Positions 9,849-20,918 of a DNA stretch of 64,000 nt are shown piece after piece. Origin of the DNA: Rutidosis leptorrhynchoides (taxonomy: Eukaryota > Streptophyta > Magnoliopsida > Asterales > Asteraceae); contig NC_092333.1 in the NCBI RefSeq assembly GCF_046630445.1, positions 713,511,001-713,575,000 on the forward strand, given 5' to 3'. A program made the translations under genes and the position numbers. The notes below the pieces were generated by a model, which saw nothing but the letters and a program-made list of their open reading frames with translations, had not been told where the DNA came from and ran no database searches. Positions within the stretch are counted from its first letter, which is position 1. The number at the start of each line of letters is the position of its first letter.

Positions 9849-11975
9849 ACTAACTCATTTTCAATTTCCGGTTTCCCACCTCTCTCTCCTGTGTCCGATG
9901 GTGTAAAGACTATGGGTAATGGTGGTTCTTCGCCGGGTTTAAGTTCGTCTCCGGTGGTGTCCTCTGGTTTGACTATCTTTTTAGGAAGATTAGAGAAGGA
10001 GGTTAACAAGCATATGATCGAGAGCGTGTTTGGTAAATTTGGGTCTATTTCTGAAATCAAACATTGGTTGGCTAGAAGATACGCGTTTGTTATGTTTTTG
10101 GAGGCTGAGTCTGCCGTGAAGGCAGTGAAGTCGATGGACGGGTCTCGTATGTTTGGTAAACCGATCTATGTGGGGTGGCCAAGACGGTTAAGGGCTGCTT
10201 CAAATCGGGGTTATGTTAAGGTATCGTCTGTCAAGTCTTTTAAGTGTAATTTGGATATTAATGTTGATGTAGTTAAGAAGGCGAGTTTGGGCATTTTGAT
10301 TGTGGATCATCTTCCACTTGGTGAAGATAAACTTACAGACTTTTTGGTTCGACTTGATGCGTCGGTGGATTCCATTAGCAAGGTTGGTTTGTTTGGGTGC
10401 GTGGTTGTGTGTTCGAATCCTGAAAGCTACTTCAAAATTTTGGGTGTGGATAAACTCTCGGTGGACTTTGTGGTTATTGCTCCGTTTGTCGATCTAGTTG
10501 AGGAGTATTGTCGTTTTGTTTGGTTAGAAATTCGGGGTATTCCTGCTAAGTAAATCTCGGATGGTAACACTCGTAGGATTGCTGGACTTTTCGGTAATGT
10601 CTTATATGTTGCTAAGTCGTCTTCTGCGTTCGGAAATATGGGGTCTCTTTTTGCGTTTGTAAGTTCTCAGGTGGTGAAGCATATTCATGAGGTTGTTGTG
10701 GTCAATTTGGAAGATGCAAAGGAGGGTGCGAAGCAACTTTGGGTCAATGAATTAGGGCATTCGGTCGATTTCTGTTCGATTGTTGAGGATGGGTTGTCTT
10801 CAAGTTTGGTTGATGGTGTTAACGGTCCTTTCAAATTTGGACAGTTCTCGAGTGATATTAATAGGGTAATTGCGAAGGATCCGAGTCCTCCTAGTGTATT
10901 GCAGCAGGATAGGCTTGATTCAGAGTTTCGGGCATCGGAGATTGCTACGGGTGTGGTTGATGCGGTGGTGAGGGCTTCCGGTTGTTTTGATGGTAACGAC
11001 ATGTCTGCTTCTCGGGTTCGTTTTGATAAATTTGGTGACAATGGCGGGTTGGATATGACGGGTAAAGTTACGGGTTTGGATAACGGTAAAAATATTTGTG
11101 AAGACGTTGGGGAACGTGTTGACTCGTATGCGGTTAATTTGAATAGAGTTGGTAGTGTGCTTGATCAGGTTAATGGTGTTGAGGGTGGTCATCGGTAAAA
11201 AAAAAAAAAAGGCGTTTTGAGGAGGTCTTGGAACATGAAAAGCGTGAGGCTATTAATAATGCGATTCTTGATAATCTGGCGAACGTTGCTGCCGGAAATA
11301 GTGCGGGTCGTAAGTATTGTATTTGTGCGAATAAGGATTGTAGAGGTCATTGTAAGGGTTGGCACGTGCACGCTAGCAAGTTTCGTTTCTATGGGGGTAA
11401 GACGATTGTTACGAGAAGGACGAGCAAGAGGAAAGGGAAAGATAAGAAAAAGTTGGTTTCGGATGCGTCGTTTCAATTGCACGATTCGAGTGGCGAAGAT
11501 AAGGTTGAGGAGAATTCTAATCGGATAGCTAAAGGCGGATTTACTTTTGTGAGTGTTGAAGGGAAACGTATTGGTGCGGGGGCAGGCGTTCCTTTAGATG
11601 ATGGGGGATTTTTCGATGACTTTAGGAATGGTGGTTTCGATGCGGACGACGATGGTATCGAGTCTTCTTTTTCGTTTAAAGCAAACGCGGATGAAGGGGC
11701 TAACGATTCTAACTTTGGTTCGTGATTGGTGTTTTTGGTTGGTTTGTCGTTTGATTTTTAGCTACGTTTGTTTTTGTATCTGTTTCTTTTATGTTGTTGT
11801 GTCCTCTAGAGGCTCGATTTTAGATAGCGTTTCGAGTTGGATTGTTTAGCTTTTTTCTGTCTTCGAGCCTTTTAAGAGGGCGTCCTTTTGTATTTTTTTC
11901 TCTGTTTTGGAGATTTAGTTTTATATAGTTTTCATTTATTTGCCAAAAAAAAATAAAAATAAAAAATAGACAAAG
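9849..11975 (+). mobile_element. LINE with ORF1 only and poly(A)-like end
   Basis: Sequence starting at the Copia right junction encodes a LINE ORF1 (9891-11725) and then a short 3' region ending TTATTTGCCAAAAAAAAA at about 11938-11970. There is no endonuclease or reverse transcriptase, so the element is internally deleted or is an ORF1-only derivative. The tail motif TTTGCC/TTTGTC before the A-run recurs at 13360, 16295 and 40460. Confidence 0.65.
9891..11725 (+). pseudogene. LINE ORF1 protein (RRM, DUF4283-like, Cys-rich motif)
   Basis: The RRM is clear: TIFLGRLEKEV (RNP2), FGKFGSISEIKHW, RRYAFVMFLEAESAVKA (RNP1 region), then GKPIYVGWPRR. It is followed by a DUF4283-like part (CRFVWLEIRGIPAK, IAGLFGNVLYVAK) and an acidic middle (LWVNELGHSVDFCSIVEDG). 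The C-terminal part at 11228-11725 holds a Cys/His cluster, CICANKDCRGHCKGWHVH, and a Lys/Arg tract. Such proteins coat LINE RNA and assist target-primed reverse transcription. A TAA at 10551-10553 splits the first two parts in one frame. A run of 14 A at about 11198-11211 shifts the frame before the Cys-rich part. Confidence 0.7.
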
Positions 11976-13375
11976 TGGTGGTTACTTTTCCAAAAAGCAC
12001 CAAAGTACATACTCTGTTCAATGAAACTTCCAAATGATGCTAACCAACCAGCCATTCAAAACTCCACTGTTAATCCTTGTTCAACTTCACAATATAACCT
12101 TCCCAACTCAAACTTTCTCGACAATTTCAAAAAAGTTAAAGAACTTCAAGCTCAAGAATATATTCCTTCTTTAAACGTCTCCAAAACACTTTCTAAAAGT
12201 GAGAAAAAGAATTTATTGAAGGCTAAATCGGGTAACCTTGATAAAGAACCATTCGAATTAGTGACACAATCAGAGTCTGATGATGATGGGCAAGACGGGT
12301 TCACAGACCCTATTGGTTTTCGTAAGCAAAGTGTCCAATCTAAACCCATTGCTAAGCTTGTTAACCCTATTAAAAATGGCATTCAGTTAAAACCGTACAA
12401 CAAGTTTTTTAGTGAGATGCGCCAATATGGTGAACCACCAACACCTCCACACAAACAAACGCCAATGAGGGTGGCGTCTTGGAACACGAGAGGCCTTACC
12501 CTATGTTTATAGAATCTTGGTCTTGAGTCTCGGGTGTGTTGGGATTGTACATGGTTAATTTGGAACCAAGGAGGTGCAGGTGTAGTTTCTCCTCTTATAA
12601 TATGGCTGAGGGTTGATGGTCATCGTGCTCTAGATTTTTTGCTGGGATATACTCTGTTGTTTCTACTCGCCGATTTTAGTCCCCCTACATATGCCGTTTG
12701 ACTATCAGTATGGTATGCTGTCTTCTATAACCCACAATATTTGGCGGGCTTGATGAATACTTCCTTATTTTGCTGCATGTGGGTTATTTGTTGGGTCAAC
12801 ATAATATTTCTCGATGATTCACGTTTTAAACCGGCCCCAAATTTTTCGTATAATGCTCAACATGGTGATTTACTTGTCGGTGAATGGGTTATGAATTACA
12901 ATACATGGTTTGGTGACCTCTCTTTGATAAATAATCCTCATTGGAATGAGTATAATGGTAATAGATCACAATTTAAGGTTCTTCCAGGTAGGCTGACTTT
13001 AAATGTAAAGCTATGAATATAGCCAAAGTTATGCCTCAGATTTCATGTTGGTCTACGATTGTAGAAAAAGTCAAAAATAAGACAAAGTTATGGTATCCTC
13101 ATCAATTTTACATATAGGACTCGATTTCGTGGGCTTTACTTTAAGCAAAAGGTCGATTTACTTGGTGTTGCTTCGCCACAGTTTATGCTTTGATGTTAAG
13201 TTAAATAAATGTCGTATTCAAGTTTAGATACTCAATTTGTAATTTTCTTTTAGCCTCTAATCCAAGGTTGTAATGGACTAAGAGAGGGCTACTTTTGTAA
13301 TGGGCCAAGCCATCCATTTGATTGCTAGTCTTGGTCTTTTTTATATACTCTGTTTTTTGTCAAAAAAAAAAAAGT
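11976..13375 (+). mobile_element. Second LINE relic (ORF1 end, ORF2 start, 3' tail)
   Basis: The ORF at 12021-12512 is a Ser/Lys-rich ORF1-type tail that runs directly into MRVASWNTRGL, the conserved start of the LINE apurinic endonuclease. Downstream, 12513-13200 is scrambled. It keeps LPGRLTLNVKL and a W-containing stretch near 13040-13100 reminiscent of the end of LINE reverse transcriptase, so most of ORF2 is deleted. The 3' end is typical: ATATACTCTG, TTTTTTGTC and an A-run at 13361-13372. It is dead. Confidence 0.6.
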
Positions 13376-13641
13376 ACTTTTGGGATCAATGAAGTTAAAA
13401 GAGTTATTACAGCCTTCTGATAATCTTTCAGTTAGGCCGAACTGTTTTAGACTACGAATCACATCATCTGAATGATAGCAAAAAAACCCTAACCATCATT
13501 ATAATTTTCTCCACAATTTCAAGTAATCATTCCCTGTAAATTCCCCCAATTTCCACCTTATTTTTTCTTCAATTCTCCTTCTTCCAATATCACTCCAGTT
13601 CTTTCTCTTAATTCTTTTATTAGGGTTTTTGGTTTCCGTTA
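13376..13641 (+). promoter_or_regulatory. Upstream region and 5' leader of the RBR gene
   Basis: About 265 bases separate the LINE tail from the ATG at 13642. The last 150 bases are C/T-rich with AAACCCTAA near 13485, as is common for plant 5' leaders. No clear TATA box is seen, so the transcription start cannot be placed. The preceding LINE insertion lies where a promoter would be. Confidence 0.3.
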
Positions 13642-13724
13642 ATGGGGAATGTACATCAAAACCCCCAACACAATTCACACCCTTATCAGAAACAAATTGA
13701 AAACCAACAACAACAATTATCATT

Positions 13725-13758
<34 letters not shown>

Positions 13759-15979
13759 ACGACAACAATTACTTGTGAAATTTGCATAGAACCAGTGACA
13801 CTACCCAACACAATATTCAAGAACAGTAATAAATGTGTTCACCAATTCTGCACTGATTGTATGGTCAAATACATTCAGGTGAAGCTACAAGATAACGTAT
13901 CTGATATCAAGTGTCCATCCCCAACTTGTGATCACTCGTTAGAACCATTATCTTGTCGACCCAAAATTGCAAACCATCTGTTTAATAAATGGTGTGATGT
14001 GCTATGTGAGTCTTATGTGTTAAGGTTTGATAGGGTTTACTGTCCTAATAGAGATTGTTCAGCGTTAGTTGTTAATGAATGTGGTAATGCTGGTAGTTTG
14101 AAACGATGTGTGTGTCCCAATTGCAAGAAACCTTTTTGTTTTAAGTGTAAAGTTTCTTGGCATGCTGGTTATAGGTGTGAAGAAAGTGGGGAGACGAGGG
14201 ATGTAAACGATATTGCGTTTGGTATTCTTTCTGAACGGAAACGGTGGATGCGGTGCCCCGTGTGTAGACATTGTGTTGAGCTTGTTAAAGGTTGTAACGC
14301 TGTTCGTTGCAGGTATACAATCATACACTTAAAGTGACAATAACATGACAACTTAATCATGATTATGTTAAATTGAATTTGGATTATATTATGTTTATGT
14401 GCATATCATAATTCATTTGTTCGTTTTTTGAACTGAACTTGTTACAGATGTGGAATTAAGTTTTGCTACAGGTGTGGGAAAAAGTTTGATAGCCTTTGGT
14501 GCAACTGTCCAAACTCATCTACATGTTTCATGTTGGTAAGCTACCTGTGCTTGGTACTTTTGGCTGTGTGTTCATTCCATCTTCTATTTAAATTTATACA
14601 CTGATCAGGATGCAACGAGATATAATAGTTATATTATATTATCTTATTGATGTAAATATAAGTAATTAAAGAATGAATATTATGTAGTACTTTGTGTGTG
14701 ATATGTGTTTGGAAGGAGCTAAATACCAACTTATATATTATATCTAGTAAAGTAAGTCTTTTAAGTTGTTTATATACTTAAAGAGTGCAAGTGATGTTAC
14801 TTACGGTGAATCTATATAGTCTGAAATAATTAATTAGCTTTTCACACTCTGGTTGTTAAAAAGCTTCACTATGATTGTGCCCTTCTAGATTGCTTAATTG
14901 GTTTATCTTTAATACGGCTTTTAATATGTTACATTATTTTCATGAAAGAGCTTAATATGTGATCGGCAACGATGTGAGATTATGGCCGATACCACAAAGT
15001 TATTTGAGATATAAGAAACTTTTTTTAGGAGCATACTATGATGACATTTTTAGTTGCACACTAGATAATGTAATTATGGCGGAACAAATTCTGTATAGGT
15101 GAACAAGAAAGTGGCATTTAATGTGAAAGATATACTTGTAACGAGCTTCTATATACTTTTAGGATTGTAACAAGCAAGGTTTTTACTCGGTCACGTTTAC
15201 AACACCTACATTCTTTATGATTAATAGATTCAACTACAACTAAGATTAGCACATATAATGGACATTTTTATTTTGTTTGACATATGTATCCAATATCCCA
15301 TATTATTAATTCATTGTAAATCTTGATAATTTGTTGTGCTATTGAGGAACAATATTTAAGCCATAAAGAATGCAAAATGATCATGAGTTTTCACAAACTT
15401 CTGAATCATTAAGTCAGCTAAAAAGCATAAAGTGTGATTATTTCTCATATAACTTTTGAATTTTGCATTTTTGACCAGAAAAATTCCATGCTGAAATTGA
15501 TTCTTTGGATATTTTTCGAGTACTTACGAAATCAGGAGGGATTCTACTAGAGTATCTGAGTATGTGAAAATTTTGCAGCCAGAATTTAGTAGAAATCAAG
15601 CAGCAGTTTGTTAAAAGATCTCTTCTGTGGGTATTTCTCATATAACTTTTATATGTCTATATTTATTATATATGAACCATCTCTTAGTATTATTTCTGGT
15701 ATGGTGTACATATCATGCGCCAAACGCTAACCAACATGTTCCGAATGCTACCCCTTCATTTTTCTTTGCCGTAATAGTTACTACCGTGGGTATTCAACTT
15801 ATAGCTTTATCTGAAGTTGTAATTTTTTTTATAGATTGTTTGATTATAGGTTTAACCTTTAAAATATTAGTTTTGAGGTTTAACGTTTATAGTCATAAAA
15901 ATTTAACACATGTTGGTTTATTTTTACTCGGGTAGCATGCAATCAGGTTGCTGAAAGGCATAAAAAGACCATAAAATAA
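13642..15979 (+). CDS. RBR-type (RING-IBR-RING) E3 ubiquitin ligase, exons 13642-14312, 14448-14535, 15947-15979
   Basis: Predicted 263 residues. A Ser-rich N-terminus (TCA microsatellite, residues 27-39) precedes RING1 (C45-x2-C48, then CVHQFCTDC), an IBR domain (YCPNRDC, CPNCKKPFCFKCKVSWH, about residues 132-175) and RING2 (CPVCRHCVELVKGCNAVRC, then CGIKFCYRCG and WCNCP). Cys218 in KGCN aligns with the RING2 cysteine that carries ubiquitin as a thioester in RBR ligases. The first splice (R codon split AG|A, GTATAC donor, TTACAG acceptor) is forced by RING2 continuity. The third exon, VAERHKKTIK then TAA, is chosen because the frame and an AATCAG acceptor fit; without it, read-through ends at a TGA near 14603. 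It is probably cytosolic: no membrane segment is seen, unlike RNF144 types. Substrate unknown. Confidence 0.8.
13721..13759 (+). repeat. (TCA)n microsatellite coding poly-Ser
   Basis: About eleven tandem TCA units inside exon 1 of the RBR gene encode the Ser run at residues 28-39. Length variation here would change the linker before RING1 without shifting the frame. Confidence 0.8.
14536..15946 (+). other. Intron 2 of the RBR gene (tentative), AT-rich
   Basis: A 1.4 kb AT-rich stretch with no recognised element. A 20-base phrase ATTTCTCATATAACTTTT occurs twice (about 15440 and 15637). If exon 3 is wrong, this would be 3' flank instead. Confidence 0.4.
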
Positions 15980-16189
15980 GCAAGTAAGATCAGTACATCA
16001 AATTTTTGTTATGTTACTGAAAAGAAATACATATCTTAATGCATTTAAGCTTTCAATATTTTAGTAGCATTTTTTGTAACTATAATGAAGCAAATGAAAC
16101 TTTCAATTCAGTTAATCTACATAGTAGACGCTAAAGCATATGATTTTATACTATAAGCTTGGAAGCTTGGATTTGTTTCTATTGTTATG

Positions 16190-16316
16190 GGCCCTCTGTT
16201 TTTTTAGATTGTATAACAGATGGGTGCCTTGTAGTGTATTTGAGATGGGTCAACTTTGTTGGCATGTTTTCATTTTTAATTTATTTATGTTCTTTGTCAA
16301 AAATAAATAAATAAAT
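16190..16316 (+). mobile_element. LINE 3' tail fragment
   Basis: A stretch ending TTTATGTTCTTTGTCAAAAA followed by (AAAT)n resembles the tails at 11940 and 13360. Only the 3' end is present, as expected for a 5'-truncated LINE. The 210 bases before it (15980-16189) are unassigned. Confidence 0.4.
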
Positions 16317-16329
16317 AAAGCATCTCTTT

Positions 16330-16599
16330 TTTTTTTTTTTAACGGCGATATTGACATCGAATGCTCTCTTTTGTCACCCACACACACGTTAGGAGGAAAC
16401 TCTTCATACACCATCGCCGCATTAGGTACCCGATGTGCTTTGGATTGAACTAAGAGGCTTAAGACATGTGCCGTATCACCCCAACAGAATTCTTGAGAAA
16501 ATTCCCCTCTCAGGATTCGAACTCTCGCCTATTATTTCAAAGATGTGGGCTCGGAATAAACATAGGAGTTGTACCACTTAGGCAGTGACTCGGTGGTAT
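16330..16599 (-). mobile_element. tRNA-derived SINE with 13-bp target-site duplication
   Basis: On the minus strand the element opens with an A-box-like CTAAGTGG and, about 40 bases on, a B box GAGTTCGAATCC, the internal RNA polymerase III promoter of tRNA-derived SINEs. It ends in an A-run (T-run on +, 16324-16340). AAAGCATCTCTTT flanks it at 16317-16329 and 16600-16612 as a perfect duplication. It inserted next to the LINE tail, whose machinery such SINEs borrow. Confidence 0.75.
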
Positions 16600-16764
16600 A
16601 AAGCATCTCTTTATCATAAAGGTGTGCGTTAAAAATAATGGACAGTTATGAAATTTCTATTTGTTGTGTTGTTCATAAATGTAGTACAGTACATAGTTTA
16701 GGAGTAGAAAAACTAGTGGAATTAAAAAGCTAAAAGACCATATTAAAAAAAGGTAATGACCATT

Positions 16765-16900
16765 GAAGCCTTGGCTTGAGTGGTACGGGCTAGGATTCAA
16801 GTTGGGTACTGACAACCCAGGTTCGGTTCTCACTCAACGCGGGAGTTTCCAACCTTTGATGGTACTATCAACATCAATGCGATTTGGGAAGGTCCCGGGA
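16765..16900 (+). mobile_element. Second tRNA-derived SINE fragment
   Basis: TTGGCTTGAGTGG (A box) is followed 35 bases later by GGTTCGGTTCTC (B box), giving a tRNA-like head on +. The body runs to about 16900, where it meets a perfect palindrome. No A-tail or flanking duplication is seen, so the 3' end is lost or rearranged. Confidence 0.5.
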
Positions 16901-16901
16901 G

Positions 16902-16941
16902 GGTTTTCCCAACCTTGTATTAATACAAGGTTGGGAAAACC
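16902..16941. repeat. Perfect 40-bp palindrome
   Basis: Two 20-base arms meet at GTATTAATAC with no spacer and no mismatch, from GGTTTTCCCAACC to GGTTGGGAAAACC. It joins the SINE fragment to the CCGGAT-rich tract. It could form a cruciform, or may be a repair scar from foldback synthesis. Confidence 0.9.
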
Positions 16942-17105
16942 GGATCCGGACAAAAAGAAAACCGGATTTTTTTTTGTCCGGATTTTCCGGAACCGGTTCC
17001 GGATCCGGTTCCGGTTCTCGGCGTCGGATTTTTTTCGGATTTTTTCTGGAATCGGTCTTTTTTCGGTTCTCGACCGGATTTTTTTAGGATTTTTTTTCGG
17101 ACTAG
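16942..17105. repeat. CCGGAT-rich degenerate tract A
   Basis: Irregular units of CCGGAT, GGTTCCGG and TTTTCGGATT fill the segment, which gives unusually CpG-rich DNA in an AT-rich window. Overlapping ORFs on both strands are artefacts of the low complexity. Confidence 0.6.
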
Positions 17106-17594
17106 GATTCGATGGCCGCATCATTATTAGATTACTAGTATAAATAATATAAATTGCTAGTTTTAACATATCAATGACCGCATTATTATTATACGCACTA
17201 TAAATAATAAAAAAATTGCTAGTTTTTCTTAAAATATGTAATTTTTTTGATTATCTTCTCAACTCGAAGTCTACTTATTTGTTTATGGACTACGAAAACA
17301 CCATATTATGTACGAGTATTACATAAAATTATTATGTTCAATAGCATTATTCATTCACTCATGCAAATCACCATTTTGATACTACTGTATTAATTATTAA
17401 CTTAGTTCACTTGTGGTTTTGATCACCCAAATAATTAATAGAACTTTGTGTTTGTCCCACATCGGTTGTGGAAGAAACCAAAAGAGACACCATGTGGCTA
17501 TAAAGGACAAGGAGCTGTGCCACTAGAAGATACATATACAATGTTGGCCTGAAATTAAATGAGGCCCAAGTAATAGTTCTAAATTTTGGGCTTT
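17106..17594. other. AT-rich DNA between the two CCGGAT tracts
   Basis: No gene. The phrase TTGCTAGTTTT with TATAAATAATA flanks occurs twice (about 17140-17165 and 17200-17228). GTCCCACATCG at about 17456 followed by CTATAAAGG about 35 bases later resembles the plant snRNA upstream element plus TATA box, but no snRNA sequence follows. Confidence 0.4.
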
Positions 17595-17812
17595 TTTGAA
17601 AAACCGGATCGGATCGGATCCGAATCCGGATCCAAATCGGATCGGATAAAATCCGGTTTATATCCGCAAAAAATCCGGTGAGGTTGAAAATCTGGATCCG
17701 GTTGGAACCGGATCGGATCCGGATCCGGATTTTGATGTGTCCGGTTCTCGTTGTGTCCGGTTTCGGATCGGGTCTTCGGATCGGATCTGGATCCGGTTTT
17801 TATGTGCATCTC
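17595..17812. repeat. CCGGAT-rich degenerate tract B
   Basis: Units of CGGATCGGAT and ATCCGGATCC run with interruptions for about 220 bases. It mirrors tract A 500 bases away, and the pair may mark the two ends of one dispersed repeat. Confidence 0.6.
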
Positions 17813-17849
17813 TATTCTAAACAATGTTTTAGCTCTCAATTCCATATAG

Positions 17850-18332
17850 TGTAAAGATTTAGGACCCAAACAAGACAAGTGATTTATACTAATCACTAAC
17901 CCACGAACAACAAACGAATATTTAGAACAAAACGACAAATAAACGGCACAAGATATAACGTGGTTATATTCCAACTCCAAAACACGGAGAAGGGTTTAGT
18001 CCACGGACGCAAACCAGAGATTTTTCACTATTAATTTCGTGCACACATATATAGGTTACAATAAGATGCTTAAATAGGCAAAACTCAACAAGAAAATAGC
18101 TTTGGGAACAAGAAAACGTGCTTTTCCTCGTCAGACTCCCGGATAGGCTTAAGCCGCGCCGTGGCTGGAGGAGCCGCGTCGTGGCTTAAAGCATTATTTC
18201 GAAACTGACAGCATTGCAACCTTCGAACCTCAATTCAAGTGTTGAACCATGATGCGCCTTAATGAGCCACGGCGCGCCTTAACACTAAAACGCACTTTTC
18301 TTGTTGTTTGGATATCCTTCACTCATCCAACA
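17850..18332 (-). repeat. 3' LTR (left copy) of the non-coding LTR element
   Basis: It runs from TGTAAAGATTTAGG to CATCCAACA and abuts a purine tract on the minus strand (CAAGTGGAGAT). It contains GC-rich words CCGCGCCGTGGC and GCCACGGCGCGCC (18157-18280) in opposite orientation, able to pair. Confidence 0.6.
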
Positions 18333-20259
18333 ATCTCCACTTGAAGGATGATCTAAACAAGCTTCGCCAACCCGTCATTATGTTTAAACAAACCCACAAT
18401 AACTCTAGACTAGCCGATTACCAACTCCTTTTGATACTGCCGGATGAGACACCCGAATCACGCCGCACTTCACTCGTTAGCCTACGAGCAAGTGAAGTCT
18501 TTCGACACCAAAAAAAACTGCTAAGTGATAATCCAATCTCATAGTTACTAGCTTGGGCCATCTCGGTTTTTATCGCCACCATCTTCTAATATGAAGATCA
18601 TCTTCATAAACCAGAAGACCAATTGAAGTATGCGACTCTTCAATTATATGATTCTTCATGAGACTACACCCCCTCACCGATCACTCTAGACATGTCCAAT
18701 CCCGAACACACATTTCAACGATCACCCTCGTACAGGATGTCACCGTCTACCTATGATTTTCCTTTCCAGCAATTAGAAAATTCAACAGACGCCCTCGTAG
18801 ACTCTTCATCAAGGCTCCGGTGAGAACGCAGTCATAACCTCGAAATCTACTAACTTTTCAACTTTCCGCTTTCTTGCTGGTTCACTGACCTCCTCATAGC
18901 TATGAAGTTCACAAACCCATCTTCTCATCCCAAGCACGCTCCCATTGTACGAGTAAGAAATAAAACTGCGGCTACTCGAGAAGAAACTTGGTTCGTACCA
19001 CTAGTCAGTCACAAATTTCTTTGCCATCGGAGAGTAAAACAAGTACTCGAAGCCCTTGTGTTACCTAGAATCATCACACTAATCTTGAGAACATTGGAGA
19101 CAATGTCACGTAATCATCTCCACAACTCCACTAGTCGACTAACTCCCACTAGCTCGATAACTTTCGTCGGTTACCAAACGCACACCAAGTTCCCAACACC
19201 CTCAATGATCCTAGAAAGCTCAAGTTCTGGGACTTACAAGATTATCCGCCCTCCTTCCACCTAAAGACTCCTAATTGATCACCCACGAAGAAAAACGCTC
19301 CTTTTGTTGAAACATCAACCAAATCCGAGCAACCGTCGAACGCGTTCTATCCGACACCCTTCGACAATCAATTTCGCTTAGTGACTAGGAACTCTAATCC
19401 GCTCGCATATTCCATACACACTGGAATATTGACCAAACTCCATTGGTCATCCCGTTTCCAGACCCCGCAAGCACCAAACTTCCCCGATAACTCCCATTAT
19501 CGACTTTCAACCCGATGCATCTTGTTCGTTACAACAACCACCCTTAACCGAGAGAGAAAATCAACCTCCTGAGCTTCCATAACAAACCCACATCTCTGAA
19601 AACATAGCTTGTATCGCTTGAAGTTTCGCGAGACAAACCGTCTCGCACTTGCGTATTCAAATCCGAAAAAATTCATCCTGAAAACTGCTCAGATTCAAAA
19701 AATCGTATCTCAAAATTTAACGGTCCGATTGGCCTCAAAATTTTAGAGCAACTAGATCTATATGTCTTTTACTCACAGTAAAATGTTCAAGGCGATTCAA
19801 CGGTTAACGAACCCGCTATGAATTTTCTTCGGCAGCTGCGCATGAATATCCGAATTTTGCTCAATCGTTCCTTCGTACGGGATAACGAGGAACAAGAACC
19901 CGACCCGTCACCCGGATCTTTTAGTAAATCTCTCCGTGTATCTTCTACAACAAAACTCTATCGAACCGACCCCTTTTAGACTTCGTAACCTTTCGCGAGT
20001 AAATCACCATCATAATGCAACTGCATGCACTGTTACATCATAACCCTCCAGGATCAAACCCACCATGGTGTGATCAACTTTTATGGATACATAGACATAC
20101 CCTAAGTTCACCGCGATCAACTAAGTCTCTAGATCTCGACACAAGTTGTAAGACACACAACCCTGTCATTTGATTTAACCTTGATGAAAAAACCGAGTCA
20201 TCAACCATATCGAACACCTTGCTTTTCAAATCGTCATCGTGCCCATACTCGAACCTTAA

Positions 20260-20271
20260 GCTCTGATACCA
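20260..20271 (-). promoter_or_regulatory. Primer-binding site, initiator-Met tRNA type
   Basis: The minus strand reads TGGTATCAGAGC, identical to the usual plant site, two bases from the LTR edge at 20274. Confidence 0.75.
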
Positions 20272-20562
20272 CTTGTAAGAATTTAGGACCTAAATAAGAC
20301 AAGTGATTTATACTAATCACTAACCCACGAACGACAAATGAATATTTAAAGCAAAACGATAAATAAACGACACATGATTTAACGAATATTTAAAGAAAAT
20401 TTCATAATTTCAGAAATCATGTATATGACATGACATACCCAAACACATGGAATCAATGATCAAGAAGTGCTCCACCTTTACGAAACTCAAACAATGCATG
20501 GGTCCCTCGCACAAAGATACTAACATACATACATAAGTAATTATGTAGAGTACCATTTAGAC

Positions 20563-20918
20563 CACTTGTATTAGTAGAAGACGTTTCTTGTGGTGTCACT
20601 TGCATTTTTGCACTTTTTGGATGAGTATGACGTGTTTCTTTATTGAGTGGAGTAGTGGTGGTGTTTCTTTTTGGTGTTAGTTAGGAGTATTGTGATGATG
20701 TGTTGAAATATAATTGGGTTAAGTATAAAAGGGGATAAAATAATATTTTTAAAATAATAAAAAAAACAAGAAACAGATGTTTCTTTATCCGTCACTTTTC
20801 AACACACGCTCAAGAAATGCCTAGAAGACTAGAAGTAACGCCTCAATACTTGAATTATTGGTGTCAGTTGGTGATGACTAGGCAAAGAAACGCCGTTTCT
20901 TGCCATTGATACAAGTAG
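20563..20918. mobile_element. Probable MITE with short inverted ends
   Basis: CACTTGTATTAGTAG at the left and the inverse of CTACTTGTATCAATG at the right form imperfect terminal repeats. GTTTCTT words face each other inside. No ORF. A target-site duplication is not evident, so the superfamily is uncertain. Confidence 0.35.

Larger units (their letters stand above)
17850..20390 (-). mobile_element. Non-coding LTR retrotransposon, truncated
   Basis: The left LTR (17850-18332) and a right LTR stump (20274 to about 20385) share the start TGTAA.GATTTAGGACC. A primer-binding site TGGTATCAGAGC (minus strand, 20260-20271) lies next to the right LTR, so the element runs on the minus strand. The 1.9 kb interior has no Copia or Ty3 domain in any long frame. 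It is either a TRIM/LARD-like derivative or thoroughly decayed. The outer part of the upstream LTR is missing. The two LTR stretches differ at roughly one base in ten, so it is old. Confidence 0.65.

Noticed and set aside
16763-17169. Overlapping ORFs on both strands rich in Arg, Phe and Gly
   Set aside because: These come from the CCGGAT low-complexity tract and a SINE, not from a gene.
17456-17510. GTCCCACATCG plus CTATAAAGG, a plant snRNA promoter look-alike
   Set aside because: No U1, U2, U4, U5 or U6 sequence follows at the expected distance, and the same words are common in plant repeats (another near 32993).
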